DNA of 64,000 nucleotides from assembly GCF_019977335.1 (NCBI RefSeq), contig NZ_AP024653.1, positions 2,232,001-2,296,000 of the forward strand. Direction: 5' to 3'. Every line of letters begins with the position of its first letter. Positions within the stretch are counted from its first letter, which is position 1. Below the pieces are notes generated by a model. It was given only the letters and a program-made list of their open reading frames with translations, was not told the origin of the DNA and made no database searches. The DNA comes from Arthrobacter sp. NicSoilB4. GTDB taxonomy: Bacteria > Actinomycetota > Actinomycetes > Actinomycetales > Micrococcaceae. This document shows positions 9,142 to 18,760 of the stretch, piece after piece. Both the position numbers and the translations under genes were made by a program.

Positions 9142-9759
9142 ATGCATTCTCATAGCGACCCGCTGCCCTCTCCCCCGAAGCGCGTGCTCGTGGCAGGCGT
9201 ATCGGGCGTCGGCAAGACGACGCTCGCCCGGCGAATCGCTGCCATGACGGGAGGTCCGCACACTGAGATCGACGCGCTTTTCCATGGCCCGGAATGGACG
9301 CCACGCCCGGAGTTCCTCGCCGACGTCCGTTCTCTGATCAGGACCGAGTCGTGGACCACCGAGTGGCAATACGACGCCGCGCGTCCTCTGCTCGCGGGGC
9401 GCGCAGAGGTGCTGGTCTGGCTCGACCTGTCATTTGCACGCGTGACGCTTCCCCGCCTCGTCCGGCGCACGATCCGCCGCCGCTGGACCCGCGAGGAGTT
9501 GTGGAACGGCAACCGCGAAGCGCCCTTGTGGACGGTTCTCACCGATCCTGACCACATCGTGCGCTGGGCCATCAGGTCCCGGCGGAACTACCACTCGGCC
9601 GTGCCCGGCCTCCTGCATGCGTACCCGCACCTCACCATTGTGCGGCTGCGTTCGCAGAAGGAAGCCGAGGTTTGGCTGGCCGGGCCGCTCGCCGGCGCGG
9701 TCAGCGCGTCCGCACGTGACCGGCAAAGGAGCCCGGTAGCCTGTCCGGATGATTGCTGA
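9142..9759 (+). CDS. P-loop nucleoside/shikimate kinase-like ATPase
   Basis: A 205-residue P-loop protein of the adenylate kinase/FlaR (topology modulation) type. Walker A is GVSGVGKTT at about residues 19-27; EIDALFHGPEW follows as in this family, and a lid-like Arg-rich stretch (RLVRRTIRRRWTREELWNGN) lies around residues 105-125. It probably phosphorylates a small molecule, not identified. Its 3' end overlaps the methyltransferase start by 11 bases, indicating coupled translation. Confidence 0.85.
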   Translation: MHSHSDPLPSPPKRVLVAGVSGVGKTTLARRIAAMTGGPHTEIDALFHGPEWTPRPEFLADVRSLIRTESWTTEWQYDAARPLLAGRAEVLVWLDLSFARVTLPRLVRRTIRRRWTREELWNGNREAPLWTVLTDPDHIVRWAIRSRRNYHSAVPGLLHAYPHLTIVRLRSQKEAEVWLAGPLAGAVSASARDRQRSPVACPDDC

Positions 9760-10396
9760 AGATCACCTTGAAAGCGTCCGGTCAACGTACGACGTCGTCG
9801 CGGAAAGCTACGCGCGCCTGTTGCCCGACGCCGGCTTCGAGGCACCGACGGACCGCGGCATGATCGAAGCTTTCGCCACCCATGTGGCCGAGGGAACCGC
9901 ACAAACGGTCGTCGATGCCGGGTGCGGGACGGGACGCATGACACGGCTGCTGGCGTCACGGGGCGTGGACGTATCGGGAATTGATGTGTCCGCCGGGATG
10001 ATTGCCGTGGCCCGCCGCAACAGTCCCGGGCTCAGCTTCGAGGTCGGCGAACTTGCGGATCTACCCTTCGCGGACGGGCAGCTGGGCGGGGTCTTCGCCT
10101 GGTATTCGATTATCCATACGCCGGCATCGGATCTCCCCCGGGTGTTCGCCGATTTCTTCCGCGTGCTGGCGCCCGGAGGCCACGCCCTGCTCAGCTTCCA
10201 CGTCGGCGAGGGTACCCGGCATCTCTCGCGCGCCTACGGCCACGACGTGTCGCTGGAGGCCCGGCTCTTCACGCCGGAGGTCATCGCGGAGCACCTGGCG
10301 GACGCCGGCTTCGACGTGGCCGCCCAGCTGACCCGCCCGCCACGTTCCCAGGAAAAGACGCCCCAGGCCGTACTCCTCGCACACCGGCCGGGCTGA
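9749..10396 (+). CDS. Class I SAM-dependent methyltransferase
   Basis: A 215-residue methyltransferase with the Methyltransf_11/25 fold. SAM-binding motif I is VVDAGCGTGRMT at about residues 51-62, motif II GIDVSAGMIAVARR at about 75-88, and the post-motif FEVGELADLPFADG follows; VLAPGGHALLSFH is the motif III region. The start overlaps the preceding P-loop gene by 11 bases, so the two form an operon. Substrate cannot be read from sequence. Confidence 0.9.
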   Translation: MIAEDHLESVRSTYDVVAESYARLLPDAGFEAPTDRGMIEAFATHVAEGTAQTVVDAGCGTGRMTRLLASRGVDVSGIDVSAGMIAVARRNSPGLSFEVGELADLPFADGQLGGVFAWYSIIHTPASDLPRVFADFFRVLAPGGHALLSFHVGEGTRHLSRAYGHDVSLEARLFTPEVIAEHLADAGFDVAAQLTRPPRSQEKTPQAVLLAHRPG

Positions 10397-10424
10397 AGGC
10401 GCGGCGTTAGCTGACAACGCGGAG

Positions 10425-11213
10425 TCAGCAGCCCGTCAGGTGCCGCTTCGGCCGTTCCTGCCGGTAAAGGTACCGGCCCGCCGTCAGGAATCCCGCGCGG
10501 GCGTAGAGTTCCCGGGCGCCGGCATTGGAGGCCATCACCAGCAGCCAGTAGCTGCCGGCGCCCCGGGCGTCGCCTTCACGCAGCAGCGCACCCAGGATCC
10601 GGGCCGCATAGCCGCGCCGCCGGGCGTCGGGGCGCGTCGCCATGCAGTACAGCCCGCCTGTTCCGTCTTCCCCGCCTGGAGGAATGGCAAGGCGTCCGAC
10701 GGCGGCCGGCCGGCCGTCGTCGTCGCGCACGAGGGCGTACAGGGAGGGGCAGCGTTCGAGGATCCCGCGGGCGACGGCCACGGCTGCGTCGTCGCCGCGT
10801 CCGTCCACGCTCCACCACAGGCGCAGCCACTCCGGGGTAGGCTCCGTGGAAATCTCGACGCCGGGATCAGCCGCCGCAGTATCGGTGCCGCGGTCCCGTA
10901 CCAGCACCAGTGTCTCGGACTGCCGGGTGAACCCTTCCTCGTCAAGGAGAGCGTTGAGCGGGGCGTAGCGCGGGTCCTCGAATATCTGGAAGATCAGCGG
11001 CAGCCGGCGGTTCCGGTACCAGAGGCGTGCCTCGCGGAGCGCGGCCAGCTGCCGGTGCGCGTCGCCGCCGGGTTCGCGGGGCCATACTGAGTTGGCCCGC
11101 TGGGTCACCCCGGAGGCGGCGCGGAGTACCCAGCCGCCGGATTCCTCGCGCTCCGCGGCGGGCCAGGCGGCATCCATCAGCGCTTCAATACCGGGCATCG
11201 GTTCCCGTGCCAT
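10425..11213 (-). CDS. GNAT acetyltransferase, cg3035/Rv0428c-like
   Basis: A 262-residue two-lobed GNAT protein. The N-terminal half (MPGIEALMDAAWPAAEREE, GWVLRAASGVTQRANSVWP) resembles the cg3035/Rv0428c subfamily of Actinobacteria. The C-terminal half carries the catalytic fold: GLYCMATRPDARRRGYAARIL is the acetyl-CoA motif and YWLLVMASNAGARELYARAGF motif B. The ATG at 11213 is preferred because GGAGGAG lies five bases upstream; an earlier in-frame ATG at 11234 lacks this. Function is likely small-molecule or protein acetylation. Confidence 0.85.
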   Translation of the reverse strand: MAREPMPGIEALMDAAWPAAEREESGGWVLRAASGVTQRANSVWPREPGGDAHRQLAALREARLWYRNRRLPLIFQIFEDPRYAPLNALLDEEGFTRQSETLVLVRDRGTDTAAADPGVEISTEPTPEWLRLWWSVDGRGDDAAVAVARGILERCPSLYALVRDDDGRPAAVGRLAIPPGGEDGTGGLYCMATRPDARRRGYAARILGALLREGDARGAGSYWLLVMASNAGARELYARAGFLTAGRYLYRQERPKRHLTGC

Positions 11214-11269
11214 GTGATCTCCTCCGTCCCCCACGTCTTCTACTGCTTCAGCGGCCCCAGATGCGCCGA

Positions 11270-11307
11270 CAGCAAAGGCTCCCCGGTTTCCCGGAGAGCC
11301 TTTGCTG
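11270..11307 (-). terminator. Hairpin terminator after aspS
   Basis: Inverted repeat with a 17-bp stem (one mismatch) and a TTTC loop, arms CAGCAAAGGCTCCCCGG and CCGGAGAGCCTTTGCTG. It lies 15 bases past the aspS stop codon and between aspS and the upstream end of the next minus-strand gene. Confidence 0.85.
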
Positions 11308-11321
11308 ATCGTCGTGTCAGG

Positions 11322-13118
11322 CTACTTGGCGTCGTCTGCCACCGGCGGAGCAGCCTTCTTGGCTTCCGGCTTGAAGTCCACGCCGGCTTCCTTGCGCTGC
11401 TGCGCCGTGATCGGGGCCGGAGCCTGGGTCAGCGGGTCGAAGCCGCCGCCGGACTTCGGGAACGCGATGACGTCGCGGATGGACTCGACGCCTGCCAGCA
11501 GCGCGACCACACGGTCCCAGCCGAAGGCGATGCCGCCGTGGGGAGGCGCGCCGAACTTGAAGCCCTCAAGCAGGAAGCCGAACTTGGTCTGGGCGTCCTC
11601 CTTGTCCAGGCCCATGAGCTCGAAGACCCGTTCCTGCACGTCGCGCTCGTGGATACGGATCGAGCCGCCGCCGATTTCGTTGCCGTTGCAGACGATGTCG
11701 TAGGCGTAGGACAGGGCCGACTCGGGATCCTGGTCGAAGCTGTCCATGAACTCGGGCTTGGGTGAGGTGAATGCGTGGTGCACGGCGGTCCACTTGCCGG
11801 CGCCGACGGCGACGTCACCGGACGCCACTGCGGCTGCTGCGGGTTCGAACATCGGTGCGTCCACGACCCAGCAGAAGGCCCAGTCTGCGGGGTTGATCAG
11901 GCCGGTGCGGTGGCCGATCTCCACACGGGCAGCGCCCAGGAGGGCGCGGGACGGGGTCTTCTCGCCGGCGGCGAAGAAGATGCAGTCGCCGGGCTTGGCG
12001 CCGACCGCGTCGGCCAGGCCCGCACGCTCGGTGTCGGTGAGGTTCTTTGCCACGGGACCGGCGAGTTCGCCGTCTTCCTTGTACAGGACGTACGCCAGGC
12101 CCTTGGCGCCGCGCTGCTTGGCCCATTCCTGCCAAGCGTCGAGGGCGCGGCGGGCCTGGGAGGCGCCGCCCGGCATCACAACGGCACCGACGTAAGGCGC
12201 CTTGAAGACGCCGAAGTTGGTGTCCTTGAAGAATTCGGTGAGTTCGGTGAGCTCCTGGCCGAAGCGCAGGTCCGGCTTGTCCGAGCCGTAGCGGGCCATG
12301 GCGTCGTGGTACGTGATGCGCTGGATCGGAGTCGGGATTTCGACGTCGATCAGCTTCCACAGTGCCTTGACGATGCTCTCGCCGAGACGGATGATGTCGT
12401 CCTGCTCGACGAAGCTGGCTTCGATGTCGAGCTGGGTGAATTCCGGCTGGCGGTCCGCGCGGAAGTCCTCGTCGCGGTAGCAGCGGGCGATCTGGTAGTA
12501 CTTCTCGAAGCCGCCCACCTGCAGGAGCTGCTTGAACAGCTGCGGGGACTGCGGCAGCGCGTACCAGGAACCCGGTGCCAGGCGTGCGGGGACCACGAAG
12601 TCACGGGCGCCTTCCGGCGTCGAACGGGTCAGCGTCGGGGTTTCGATCTCGACGTAGCCGTCCTGGTGGAGCAGTTCGCGGGCCACGCGGTTGGCCTCGG
12701 AGCGCAGGCGCAGGTTGCGGGCGGGGCCGGGGCGGCGCAGGTCGAGGTAGCGGTGCTTGAGGCGGGCTTCCTCGCCCACTTCGACGTGCTCGTCGATCTG
12801 GAAGGGCAGCGGATCGGAGGTGTTGAGGATGGTGACCTTCTCGGCCATGACCTCGATCTCGCCGGTGGCCAGCGCGGGGTTCTCGTTGCCCTCGGGACGC
12901 CGGGAAACGGTGCCCACGATCTGCAGCACGAACTCGTTGCGCAGGCCGTGGAAGACCTCTTCTTCACGGACGACCACCTGGGACACGCCCGAAGCGTCGC
13001 GCAGGTCAACGAAGGCGACACCACCGTGGTCACGACGCCGGCCGACCCAGCCGGCGAGGGTTACGGTTTGTCCAATGTGCTCGGAACGAAGGGATCCGAG
13101 GTCATGTGTGCGCAGCAC
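11322..13118 (-). CDS. aspS: Aspartyl-tRNA synthetase (probably non-discriminating)
   Basis: A 598-residue bacterial-type AspRS: OB-fold anticodon domain (residues 1-110), class II catalytic core with [15 protein letters not shown] and the C-terminal motif 3 [12 protein letters not shown], and a bacterial GAD insertion between. Two positions near the anticodon domain match non-discriminating enzymes: RRRDHGGV has His where discriminating AspRS has Leu, and RRPEGNENP keeps the Gly. It would then charge both tRNA-Asp and tRNA-Asn, with GatCAB completing Asn-tRNA. The GTG at 13118 is chosen for its AGAAAGG ribosome site; an ATG at 13160 (MSFDFPL) is the alternative. Confidence 0.95.
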   Translation of the reverse strand: MLRTHDLGSLRSEHIGQTVTLAGWVGRRRDHGGVAFVDLRDASGVSQVVVREEEVFHGLRNEFVLQIVGTVSRRPEGNENPALATGEIEVMAEKVTILNTSDPLPFQIDEHVEVGEEARLKHRYLDLRRPGPARNLRLRSEANRVARELLHQDGYVEIETPTLTRSTPEGARDFVVPARLAPGSWYALPQSPQLFKQLLQVGGFEKYYQIARCYRDEDFRADRQPEFTQLDIEASFVEQDDIIRLGESIVKALWKLIDVEIPTPIQRITYHDAMARYGSDKPDLRFGQELTELTEFFKDTNFGVFKAPYVGAVVMPGGASQARRALDAWQEWAKQRGAKGLAYVLYKEDGELAGPVAKNLTDTERAGLADAVGAKPGDCIFFAAGEKTPSRALLGAARVEIGHRTGLINPADWAFCWVVDAPMFEPAAAAVASGDVAVGAGKWTAVHHAFTSPKPEFMDSFDQDPESALSYAYDIVCNGNEIGGGSIRIHERDVQERVFELMGLDKEDAQTKFGFLLEGFKFGAPPHGGIAFGWDRVVALLAGVESIRDVIAFPKSGGGFDPLTQAPAPITAQQRKEAGVDFKPEAKKAAPPVADDAK

Positions 13119-13225
13119 AGCACGCCTTTCTGAAGAAGACAGAGGGAAATCAAAACTCATGTTCAATAGGATCGCTACAGGAACGATCCCGTACGAGTTT
13201 ACCCGTTGGAAAGGCCCCTCCCGCC

Positions 13226-14524
13226 ATGGCAAGCCGCCACCCGAGCCAGCCCTCTCCCGGCCGGCACCACCAGGAGCAGCTGCAGCGCCGGCTGGGCGTT
13301 CTGGATTCCACCGCGATCGGGCTCGGCTCCATGCTGGGCGCCGGCGTCTTTGTGGTCTTCGCGCCGGCAGCTGCGCTGGCCGGTCCCCTGCTGGCCGTGG
13401 CCGTGGCGGTCGCCGGTGTGATCGCGTACTGCAACGCGGTGGCCTCCGCCCAGCTGGCGGCAAGATACCCGTCCAGCGGCGGCACGTACGTCTATGGGCG
13501 GATCCGGCTGGGCGAGTGGCCGGGCTTTATTGCCGGCTGGGGATTCGTGACCGGCAAGACGGCCTCCTGCGCGGCCATGGCCCTGACGTTCGGACACTAT
13601 GTGGCACCGGAATTCGCGACGCCGCTGGCGGTGGCCGCCGTCGTGGTCCTGACCGGAGTGAACCTGCTGGGGATCACGCGGACCGCGCTGCTGACCCGGA
13701 TCCTGCTGGGCGTGGTGCTCGCGACCCTCGCCTTCGTGGCGGCCGCCGCTGTCCTGGGCCCGCATCCTGGATCGGAGGGTGCCGCCATCATCGGCGCAGG
13801 GGCGGGCGGCTGGGGTGTCCTCCCCGCCGCCGGGCTGATGTTCTTCGCCTTCGCCGGATATGCCCGGATCGCGACGCTGGGCGAAGAAGTCAAGGACCCG
13901 GCCCGCACCATACCGCGGGCCATCCTTGCGGCACTGGCAGCGGCCTTCGTGATCTACCTCGGGCTGGCGTTGCTGCTCCAGTGGCACCTGCCGCCGCAGC
14001 AGCTGGCCACCTCGACGGCGCCGCTGCTCGACGCAGTGACCAGCTCCAGGCTCAGCGCCGGCGCCCCGTTCGTTCAGGCGGGGGCGGCGGCCGCCTGCCT
14101 CGGCGCGCTGCTGGCACTCATCACGGGGGTGGGCAGGACCGCCATGGCGATGGCGCGGGAACGTGACCTGCCTTCCCCGCTCGCGCGGGTGGGCGGCGCG
14201 CACACTGTTCCCTTCCTCGCCGAACTGACCGTCGCGGCTGCCGTTATCGTGCTGCTGCTGACCACGAGCGTGCTGACGGTAGTGGGCTTCTCCAGCTTCG
14301 GCGTGCTGGTGTACTACTCGGTGACGAACGCCGCCGCTTTCACCCTGCCCGCGCGGCCCTGGCATGCGCCGCGCTGGCTCAACGTCCTGGGGTTCCTCGG
14401 CTGCCTGCTCCTGGCCGTCACACTGCCGCCGGCCTCGGTGCTGGGCATGGCGGCAGTGCTGGCCGTGGGCGTAGCCGGACGCCTCCTTGTGCTGCGGTGG
14501 CGGCTCCGGAAAGTCGGCGCCTAG
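13226..14524 (+). CDS. APC-family amino acid permease
   Basis: A 432-residue integral membrane transporter with about 12 hydrophobic helices. The N-terminal [22 protein letters not shown] is the first helix with the unwound substrate motif (GSMLGAGVF) of APC transporters; [13 protein letters not shown] and [20 protein letters not shown] are further family signatures. The ATG at 13226 is preferred over an earlier frame opening inside the aspS promoter. The gene is divergent from aspS and convergent with hisS. Substrate is probably an amino acid or amine, not identifiable. Confidence 0.92.
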   Translation: MASRHPSQPSPGRHHQEQLQRRLGVLDSTAIGLGSMLGAGVFVVFAPAAALAGPLLAVAVAVAGVIAYCNAVASAQLAARYPSSGGTYVYGRIRLGEWPGFIAGWGFVTGKTASCAAMALTFGHYVAPEFATPLAVAAVVVLTGVNLLGITRTALLTRILLGVVLATLAFVAAAAVLGPHPGSEGAAIIGAGAGGWGVLPAAGLMFFAFAGYARIATLGEEVKDPARTIPRAILAALAAAFVIYLGLALLLQWHLPPQQLATSTAPLLDAVTSSRLSAGAPFVQAGAAAACLGALLALITGVGRTAMAMARERDLPSPLARVGGAHTVPFLAELTVAAAVIVLLLTTSVLTVVGFSSFGVLVYYSVTNAAAFTLPARPWHAPRWLNVLGFLGCLLLAVTLPPASVLGMAAVLAVGVAGRLLVLRWRLRKVGA

Positions 14525-14549
14525 GCTGCGTCTCCGCCGCCTGGGTGTA

Positions 14550-15896
14550 CTAGGCCCTCAGGACCCGGACGTTCAGGTCGTCCGCGGCCGGAGCCCAGGT
14601 GGCCGGATCGGCGTCGAGCTGTTCGCCGGAGCGGATGTCCTTGACCTGGTGCTTGCCGTCGTCGTCGGTAAACCAGACGAAGGGGATGCCGCGGCGGTCG
14701 GCGAATTTGATCTGCTTGCCGAACTTCTCGGCCTTGGCCGCGACCTCGGTGGCGATCCCGCGGCTGCGCAGCTGAGCGGCGACGTCCTGCGCCGCGCCCC
14801 AGCTGTCGTCGCTGTTGAGCGCCACGAGCACGGCGGTCGGCACGGAGCGTGTTGCCTTGGCGAGGTCCTGGCTGAGTATCCGGGAGACCAGACGGGTCAC
14901 GCCGATGGAGAGGCCGACGCCGGGGAACTTGCGGTTGCCCTTGCTGGCGAGGGCGTCGTAGCGTCCGCCGGAGCAGATCGAGCCGAGCTGTTCGTGGCCC
15001 ACCAGGACGGTTTCCACCACGGTGCCTGTGTAGTAGTCCAGGCCGCGGGCAATGCTGAGGTCGGCGACCACCCTGCCGGGCGCCCGCTGGACGGCTGCCG
15101 CGATGACCTGCTCCAGTTCGGCCAGGCCCTCTTCGAGCAGTTCGTTGCTGACCCCCAGCGCGCGGACCTGCTCCACGAAGGAGGTGTCCTCGGTGCGGAT
15201 CGAAGCCAGGCTGAGGGCGGCCTGGGCCTGCTCGTCAGTGGCGCCAAGCTCAGACTTGAGCAGTTCCGCCACCTTGGCCGGGCCGATCTTCTCGAGCTTG
15301 TCGATGCTGCGCAGTACCCCGGCGGTGTCCGTGAGTCCGATGCCGTTGTAGAAGCCCTCGGCCAGCTTGCGGTTGTTGATCCGGAGCAGGAAGTCCGGAA
15401 TCGGCAGGGCGCCCAGGGCCTCGGCGATGACCAGCGCAATCTCGACGTCGTAGCGGAACGGCAGTTCGCCGTCGCCCACGATGTCGATGTCCGCCTGGGT
15501 GAACTCGCGGGCACGGCCTTCCTGCGGACGCTCGCCGCGCCAGACCTTCTGGATCTGGTAGCGGCGGAACGGGAAAGCGAGGTAGCCGGCGTTCTCGACG
15601 ACGTACCGGGCGAACGGCACGGTGAGGTCGAAGTGCAGGGCCAGGGCGTGCGGATCGCCCTTGTGCGACTTGGCTTCTTCGCTCTCCTCGTCCTGGAGCC
15701 GGCTCAGCCCGTACACCTCTTTGTCGATCTCGCCCTTGCGCAGCAGCTGCCCGACCGTTTCCACGGCACGGGTCTCAATCGAGGAAAAGCCATGGAGTTC
15801 AAAGACCCGGCGCAGCGTGTCCAGCACATGCAGCTCCACCAGCCGCTCCTCGGGAAGCCACTCGGGGAATCCGGACAGGGAGGCGGTGCGTGCCAT
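14550..15896 (-). CDS. hisS: Histidyl-tRNA synthetase
   Basis: A 448-residue class II HisRS. Recognisable parts are FDLTVPFARYV, the motif 2 region RYQIQKVWRGERPQ, the HisRS loop ARGLDYYTGTVVE, the motif 3 GGRYDALA ... GVGLSIGVTRL, and the C-terminal anticodon-binding domain (TAVLVALNSDDSW, TEVAAKAEKFGKQIKFADRRG). The ATG at 15896 has GAGGAGA at good spacing; the longer opening adds 37 unrelated codons. Divergent from the cyclophilin gene across a 256-base regulatory gap. Confidence 0.97.
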   Translation of the reverse strand: MARTASLSGFPEWLPEERLVELHVLDTLRRVFELHGFSSIETRAVETVGQLLRKGEIDKEVYGLSRLQDEESEEAKSHKGDPHALALHFDLTVPFARYVVENAGYLAFPFRRYQIQKVWRGERPQEGRAREFTQADIDIVGDGELPFRYDVEIALVIAEALGALPIPDFLLRINNRKLAEGFYNGIGLTDTAGVLRSIDKLEKIGPAKVAELLKSELGATDEQAQAALSLASIRTEDTSFVEQVRALGVSNELLEEGLAELEQVIAAAVQRAPGRVVADLSIARGLDYYTGTVVETVLVGHEQLGSICSGGRYDALASKGNRKFPGVGLSIGVTRLVSRILSQDLAKATRSVPTAVLVALNSDDSWGAAQDVAAQLRSRGIATEVAAKAEKFGKQIKFADRRGIPFVWFTDDDGKHQVKDIRSGEQLDADPATWAPAADDLNVRVLRA

Positions 15897-16003
15897 GGTG
15901 GATTTTCTCCTCAGGTAAAACCGGCCGGAGCCTCCTGTGCCGCGTTGCGGCCGAAAAGGGCCGTCCGAAACGGGATCAGATGGGCTGCAGAGCGGCCGGT
16001 CAT

Positions 16004-16034
16004 GCATAAACTGTGTGCGGCAGTCAGTTTATGC
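16004..16034. promoter_or_regulatory. Candidate operator: 10-bp inverted repeat
   Basis: A perfect inverted repeat GCATAAACTG ... CAGTTTATGC with an 11-base spacer sits in the middle of the gap between the divergent hisS and cyclophilin starts. The arms are AT-rich against a very GC-rich background, as expected for a repressor operator or a stem in a leader RNA. No regulator is identified. Confidence 0.4.
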
Positions 16035-16152
16035 GTTCCGCGCCCGCAACTTCTAATGCGGCCGGTACGTCCGGACTGCCGGCAGCTTTACCGCTGAACA
16101 GACGACGGCGCCCTGGCGCCGCCCTGTTTCGGCCCGACTAGCAGGAGGACTT

Positions 16153-16956
16153 TTGGCGGCCAGTTCACGGAGCGCCCGCGAGGCCAAGCGGCGCGTCCAG
16201 CAAATGGAGGCAAAGCGCGAGCTGCGCAAGGAGCAGGACAAGCGCCGCAAGCGCGACAACGTCCTGGCCATTGCCGCGGGCACCACCGCCGTGGTGGTTG
16301 CCCTGGTGCTCCAGCTGACGGTCTTCTCGTCCAATCCGACGGAGGATGAATACGCCGCGGCCCAGGCCGGGCTGACCAGCCCCTCCGCCACACCGCCGGC
16401 CACACCATCTGCTAACGCCGAGAACATCCCGAAGCCTGAGACGGCAGCCGGCCAGACCTTCACCGGCGAACTCAAACTCAACAGCGGCACCCTCGGCGTC
16501 GAACTCGACGGCACAGCGGCGCCCCAGGCGGCCGCTGTCTTCAAGTCCCTCGCGGACCAGAACTTCTACGCCGGGCTCAACTGCCACCGGCTCACCACGG
16601 CCGAGACCTTCGGCGTGCTGCAGTGCGGCTCCAAGGCCGGCGACGGCAGCAGCGACCCAAGCTTCACCTGGGGTCCCCTGGAAAACACGCCGCAGGACAA
16701 CAACTACCCCGCCGGAACCATCGCCGTCGCCAGGAGCGGCGGAAACGCATACGGCAACGGCACGCAGTTCTTCATTGTCTACAAGGACACGGTCATTCCG
16801 GCCGATGCCGCCGGTGGCTACACGGTGGTGGGCAAGGTGACCTCAGGCCTGGACGTGGTGGCCAACATCGCGGCCGCCGGACTAAAACCGGGTGATAACG
16901 CCACAGACGGCGCACCTGCGGAACCAGTCACGATAGACTCGTTCTCTCTGAAGTAA
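16153..16956 (+). CDS. Membrane-anchored cyclophilin peptidylprolyl isomerase
   Basis: A 267-residue protein with a cytoplasmic Lys/Arg-rich N-terminus (coiled, residues 8-36), one transmembrane helix (about residues 37-56) and an extracytoplasmic cyclophilin domain after a Pro/Thr linker. Cyclophilin hallmarks are NFYAGLNCHRL, GTIAVARSGGNAYGNGTQFFIVY and VVGKVTSGLDVVANIA. The catalytic Arg is present in CHRL. The start is TTG at 16153 with AGGAGG eight bases upstream, the strongest choice. It would assist folding of secreted proteins. Followed by the DUF349 gene in the same direction. Confidence 0.9.
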   Translation: MAASSRSAREAKRRVQQMEAKRELRKEQDKRRKRDNVLAIAAGTTAVVVALVLQLTVFSSNPTEDEYAAAQAGLTSPSATPPATPSANAENIPKPETAAGQTFTGELKLNSGTLGVELDGTAAPQAAAVFKSLADQNFYAGLNCHRLTTAETFGVLQCGSKAGDGSSDPSFTWGPLENTPQDNNYPAGTIAVARSGGNAYGNGTQFFIVYKDTVIPADAAGGYTVVGKVTSGLDVVANIAAAGLKPGDNATDGAPAEPVTIDSFSLK

Positions 16957-17017
16957 CCAGCCGTTGCCCTTGTGGCCATGGCCCCGGTATTTCCCTCCAA
17001 GCGAAAGACTTCTAGCG

Positions 17018-18655
17018 GTGACAGACAGTCAGAAATCCGACGAAACAGTGTCAGCAGCAGCTGCCAACGAGACCGAAGCTGAGGCCAACGTGACAGCTCA
17101 GGCGACCGACACTCCCGAAAGTACGGTCCCGGAACCGGCAAACGAACCGGCGACCGAGACGGTGGCGGAACCGGCCACTGACGTGTCCGCGGCCGACGCC
17201 GGGACCACCCCCGAGGCTCCTGTCGAGGCTCCTGCGGCTCCGGCCGATGATGCAGCCGTCCAGGCTCCGGCTCCTGCGGCTCCAGCCGCTGCGGCCCCGG
17301 CCCGTCCCGCGCCGTCACCGGCAGCATTCGCGGCCCGCCCGAAGGCGAAGCCCTCACCGGCCGCCCCCGCAGCCGCGCCGGCAGCGGTGTCCTCCGCTGC
17401 GTCGCTGGCCGAAGCTGCCCGCTGGGGCCGCGTCGAAGGCGACGGCCACGTGTTCCTGACCGTCGACGGCGAGGAGCATCCCGTCGGACAGTACCCGGGT
17501 GTCAGCGATGACGAAGCCCTGGGCTACTTCGCCCGGAAGTACGACGACGTCGTCGCCCAGATTGTCCTGCTGGAACAGCGCGTAAGCTCCAAGGCGCCCA
17601 CCACGGACATGCAGAAGACCGTCAACCACCTGCGCGAGCAACTGGCCGAGCGCAACATGGTTGGCGATCTCCGCGCCGCCGAGGGCCGCCTGGACACGCT
17701 CAGCCAGCAGATCACTGCGCTCGAAAAGACCGAGAAAGCCGAACACGACGCCGTCCGGGCTGCCGAGCTGGCTGCCCGCGAAGCCATCGTCGCCGAGGCT
17801 GAAGAGATCGCCGGTCACGATCCGGCCCAGATCCAGTGGAAGACCTCCAGCGCCCGGATGAACGAACTGTTCGAGAGCTGGAAAACCGCGCAGAAGAGCG
17901 GCGTCCGTCTCGGCCGCAGCAACGAGGACGCCCTCTGGAAGCGCTTCCGCGCCGCCCGCACGGTCTTCGACCGGCACCGCCGTGCGTACTTCTCCCAGCT
18001 GGACAGCAACAACTCGGCAGCCAAGGCCGCCAAGGAAAAGCTGATCGCCGAGGCGGAAGCACTCTCGACGTCCACCGACTGGGGCTTCGCCGCCGGCGAG
18101 TACCGCCGCCTCATGGACCAGTGGAAGGCCTCGCCGCGCGCCAGCCGCAAGGACGACGACGCCCTCTGGGCGCGGTTCCGTGCCGCACAGGACGTCTTCT
18201 TCACGCACCGCCAGGCCGCAAACGACGAGATCGACCAGGAATACGGCGCGAACCTGGTGGTCAAGGAAGCCCTGCTGGAGGAAGCCAACCAGCTGCTGCC
18301 CATCACGGACCTCGCGGCCGCCAAGAAGGCCCTGCAGTCCATCCGTGACCGCTGGGAAGAAGCCGGCAAGGTTCCCCGCGCCGACATGGGACGCGTGGAG
18401 GCCGGGCTGCGCAAGGTCGAAGACGCCGTCCGCCACGCCGAGGACGAGAACTGGAAGCGGTCCAATCCGGAGACGAAGGCACGCACCAACAGCGCGCTGA
18501 CGCAGCTGGAATCCGCTATCGCCGGGCTCCGCGACGACCTGGCCGAGGCCGAGAAGGCCGGCGACGAGCGCAAGATCAAGTCCGCCCGGGAAGCCCTCGA
18601 GGCCCGTGAGGCCTGGCTGGAACAGCTCGAGAAGTCAGCGAGCGAGCTCTCCTAG
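17018..18655 (+). CDS. DUF349 domain-containing protein
   Basis: A 545-residue protein. The first 120 residues are an Ala/Pro/Glu/Thr-rich low-complexity tail; the remainder carries several DUF349 units, each about 70 residues with a W-x3-K..G-x8-LW-x-RF pattern (SWKTAQKSGVRLGRSNEDALWKRFRAARTVF; QWKASPRASRKDDDALWARFRAAQDVFF). The family is predominantly alpha-helical; no enzymatic role is established. The GTG at 17018 matches the actinobacterial starts. Neighbours are the cyclophilin upstream and rel downstream on the opposite strand, a common actinobacterial order. Confidence 0.85.
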   Translation: MTDSQKSDETVSAAAANETEAEANVTAQATDTPESTVPEPANEPATETVAEPATDVSAADAGTTPEAPVEAPAAPADDAAVQAPAPAAPAAAAPARPAPSPAAFAARPKAKPSPAAPAAAPAAVSSAASLAEAARWGRVEGDGHVFLTVDGEEHPVGQYPGVSDDEALGYFARKYDDVVAQIVLLEQRVSSKAPTTDMQKTVNHLREQLAERNMVGDLRAAEGRLDTLSQQITALEKTEKAEHDAVRAAELAAREAIVAEAEEIAGHDPAQIQWKTSSARMNELFESWKTAQKSGVRLGRSNEDALWKRFRAARTVFDRHRRAYFSQLDSNNSAAKAAKEKLIAEAEALSTSTDWGFAAGEYRRLMDQWKASPRASRKDDDALWARFRAAQDVFFTHRQAANDEIDQEYGANLVVKEALLEEANQLLPITDLAAAKKALQSIRDRWEEAGKVPRADMGRVEAGLRKVEDAVRHAEDENWKRSNPETKARTNSALTQLESAIAGLRDDLAEAEKAGDERKIKSAREALEAREAWLEQLEKSASELS

Positions 18656-18685
18656 GCCTCAAGCACAAGGCACTAAGCACAGAGG

Positions 18686-18727
18686 CAGGCCCCGTACCGG
18701 TTATCCACATGACCGGCACGGGGCCTG
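18686..18727. terminator. Hairpin terminator after DUF349 gene
   Basis: A 16-bp stem with one mismatch (CAGGCCCCGTACCGGT and ACCGGCACGGGGCCTG) and a ten-base loop lies 30 bases after the DUF349 stop codon. Confidence 0.8.
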
Positions 18728-18760
18728 TCCGCTTTGGATCGGACGGGACAGGATGACTGG

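Noticed and set aside
11322..13463. A longer aspS frame starting at 13463
   Set aside because: The extra 115 codons are Arg/Pro-rich non-homologous sequence overlapping the divergent permease; GTG at 13118 has a ribosome site and family-like start.
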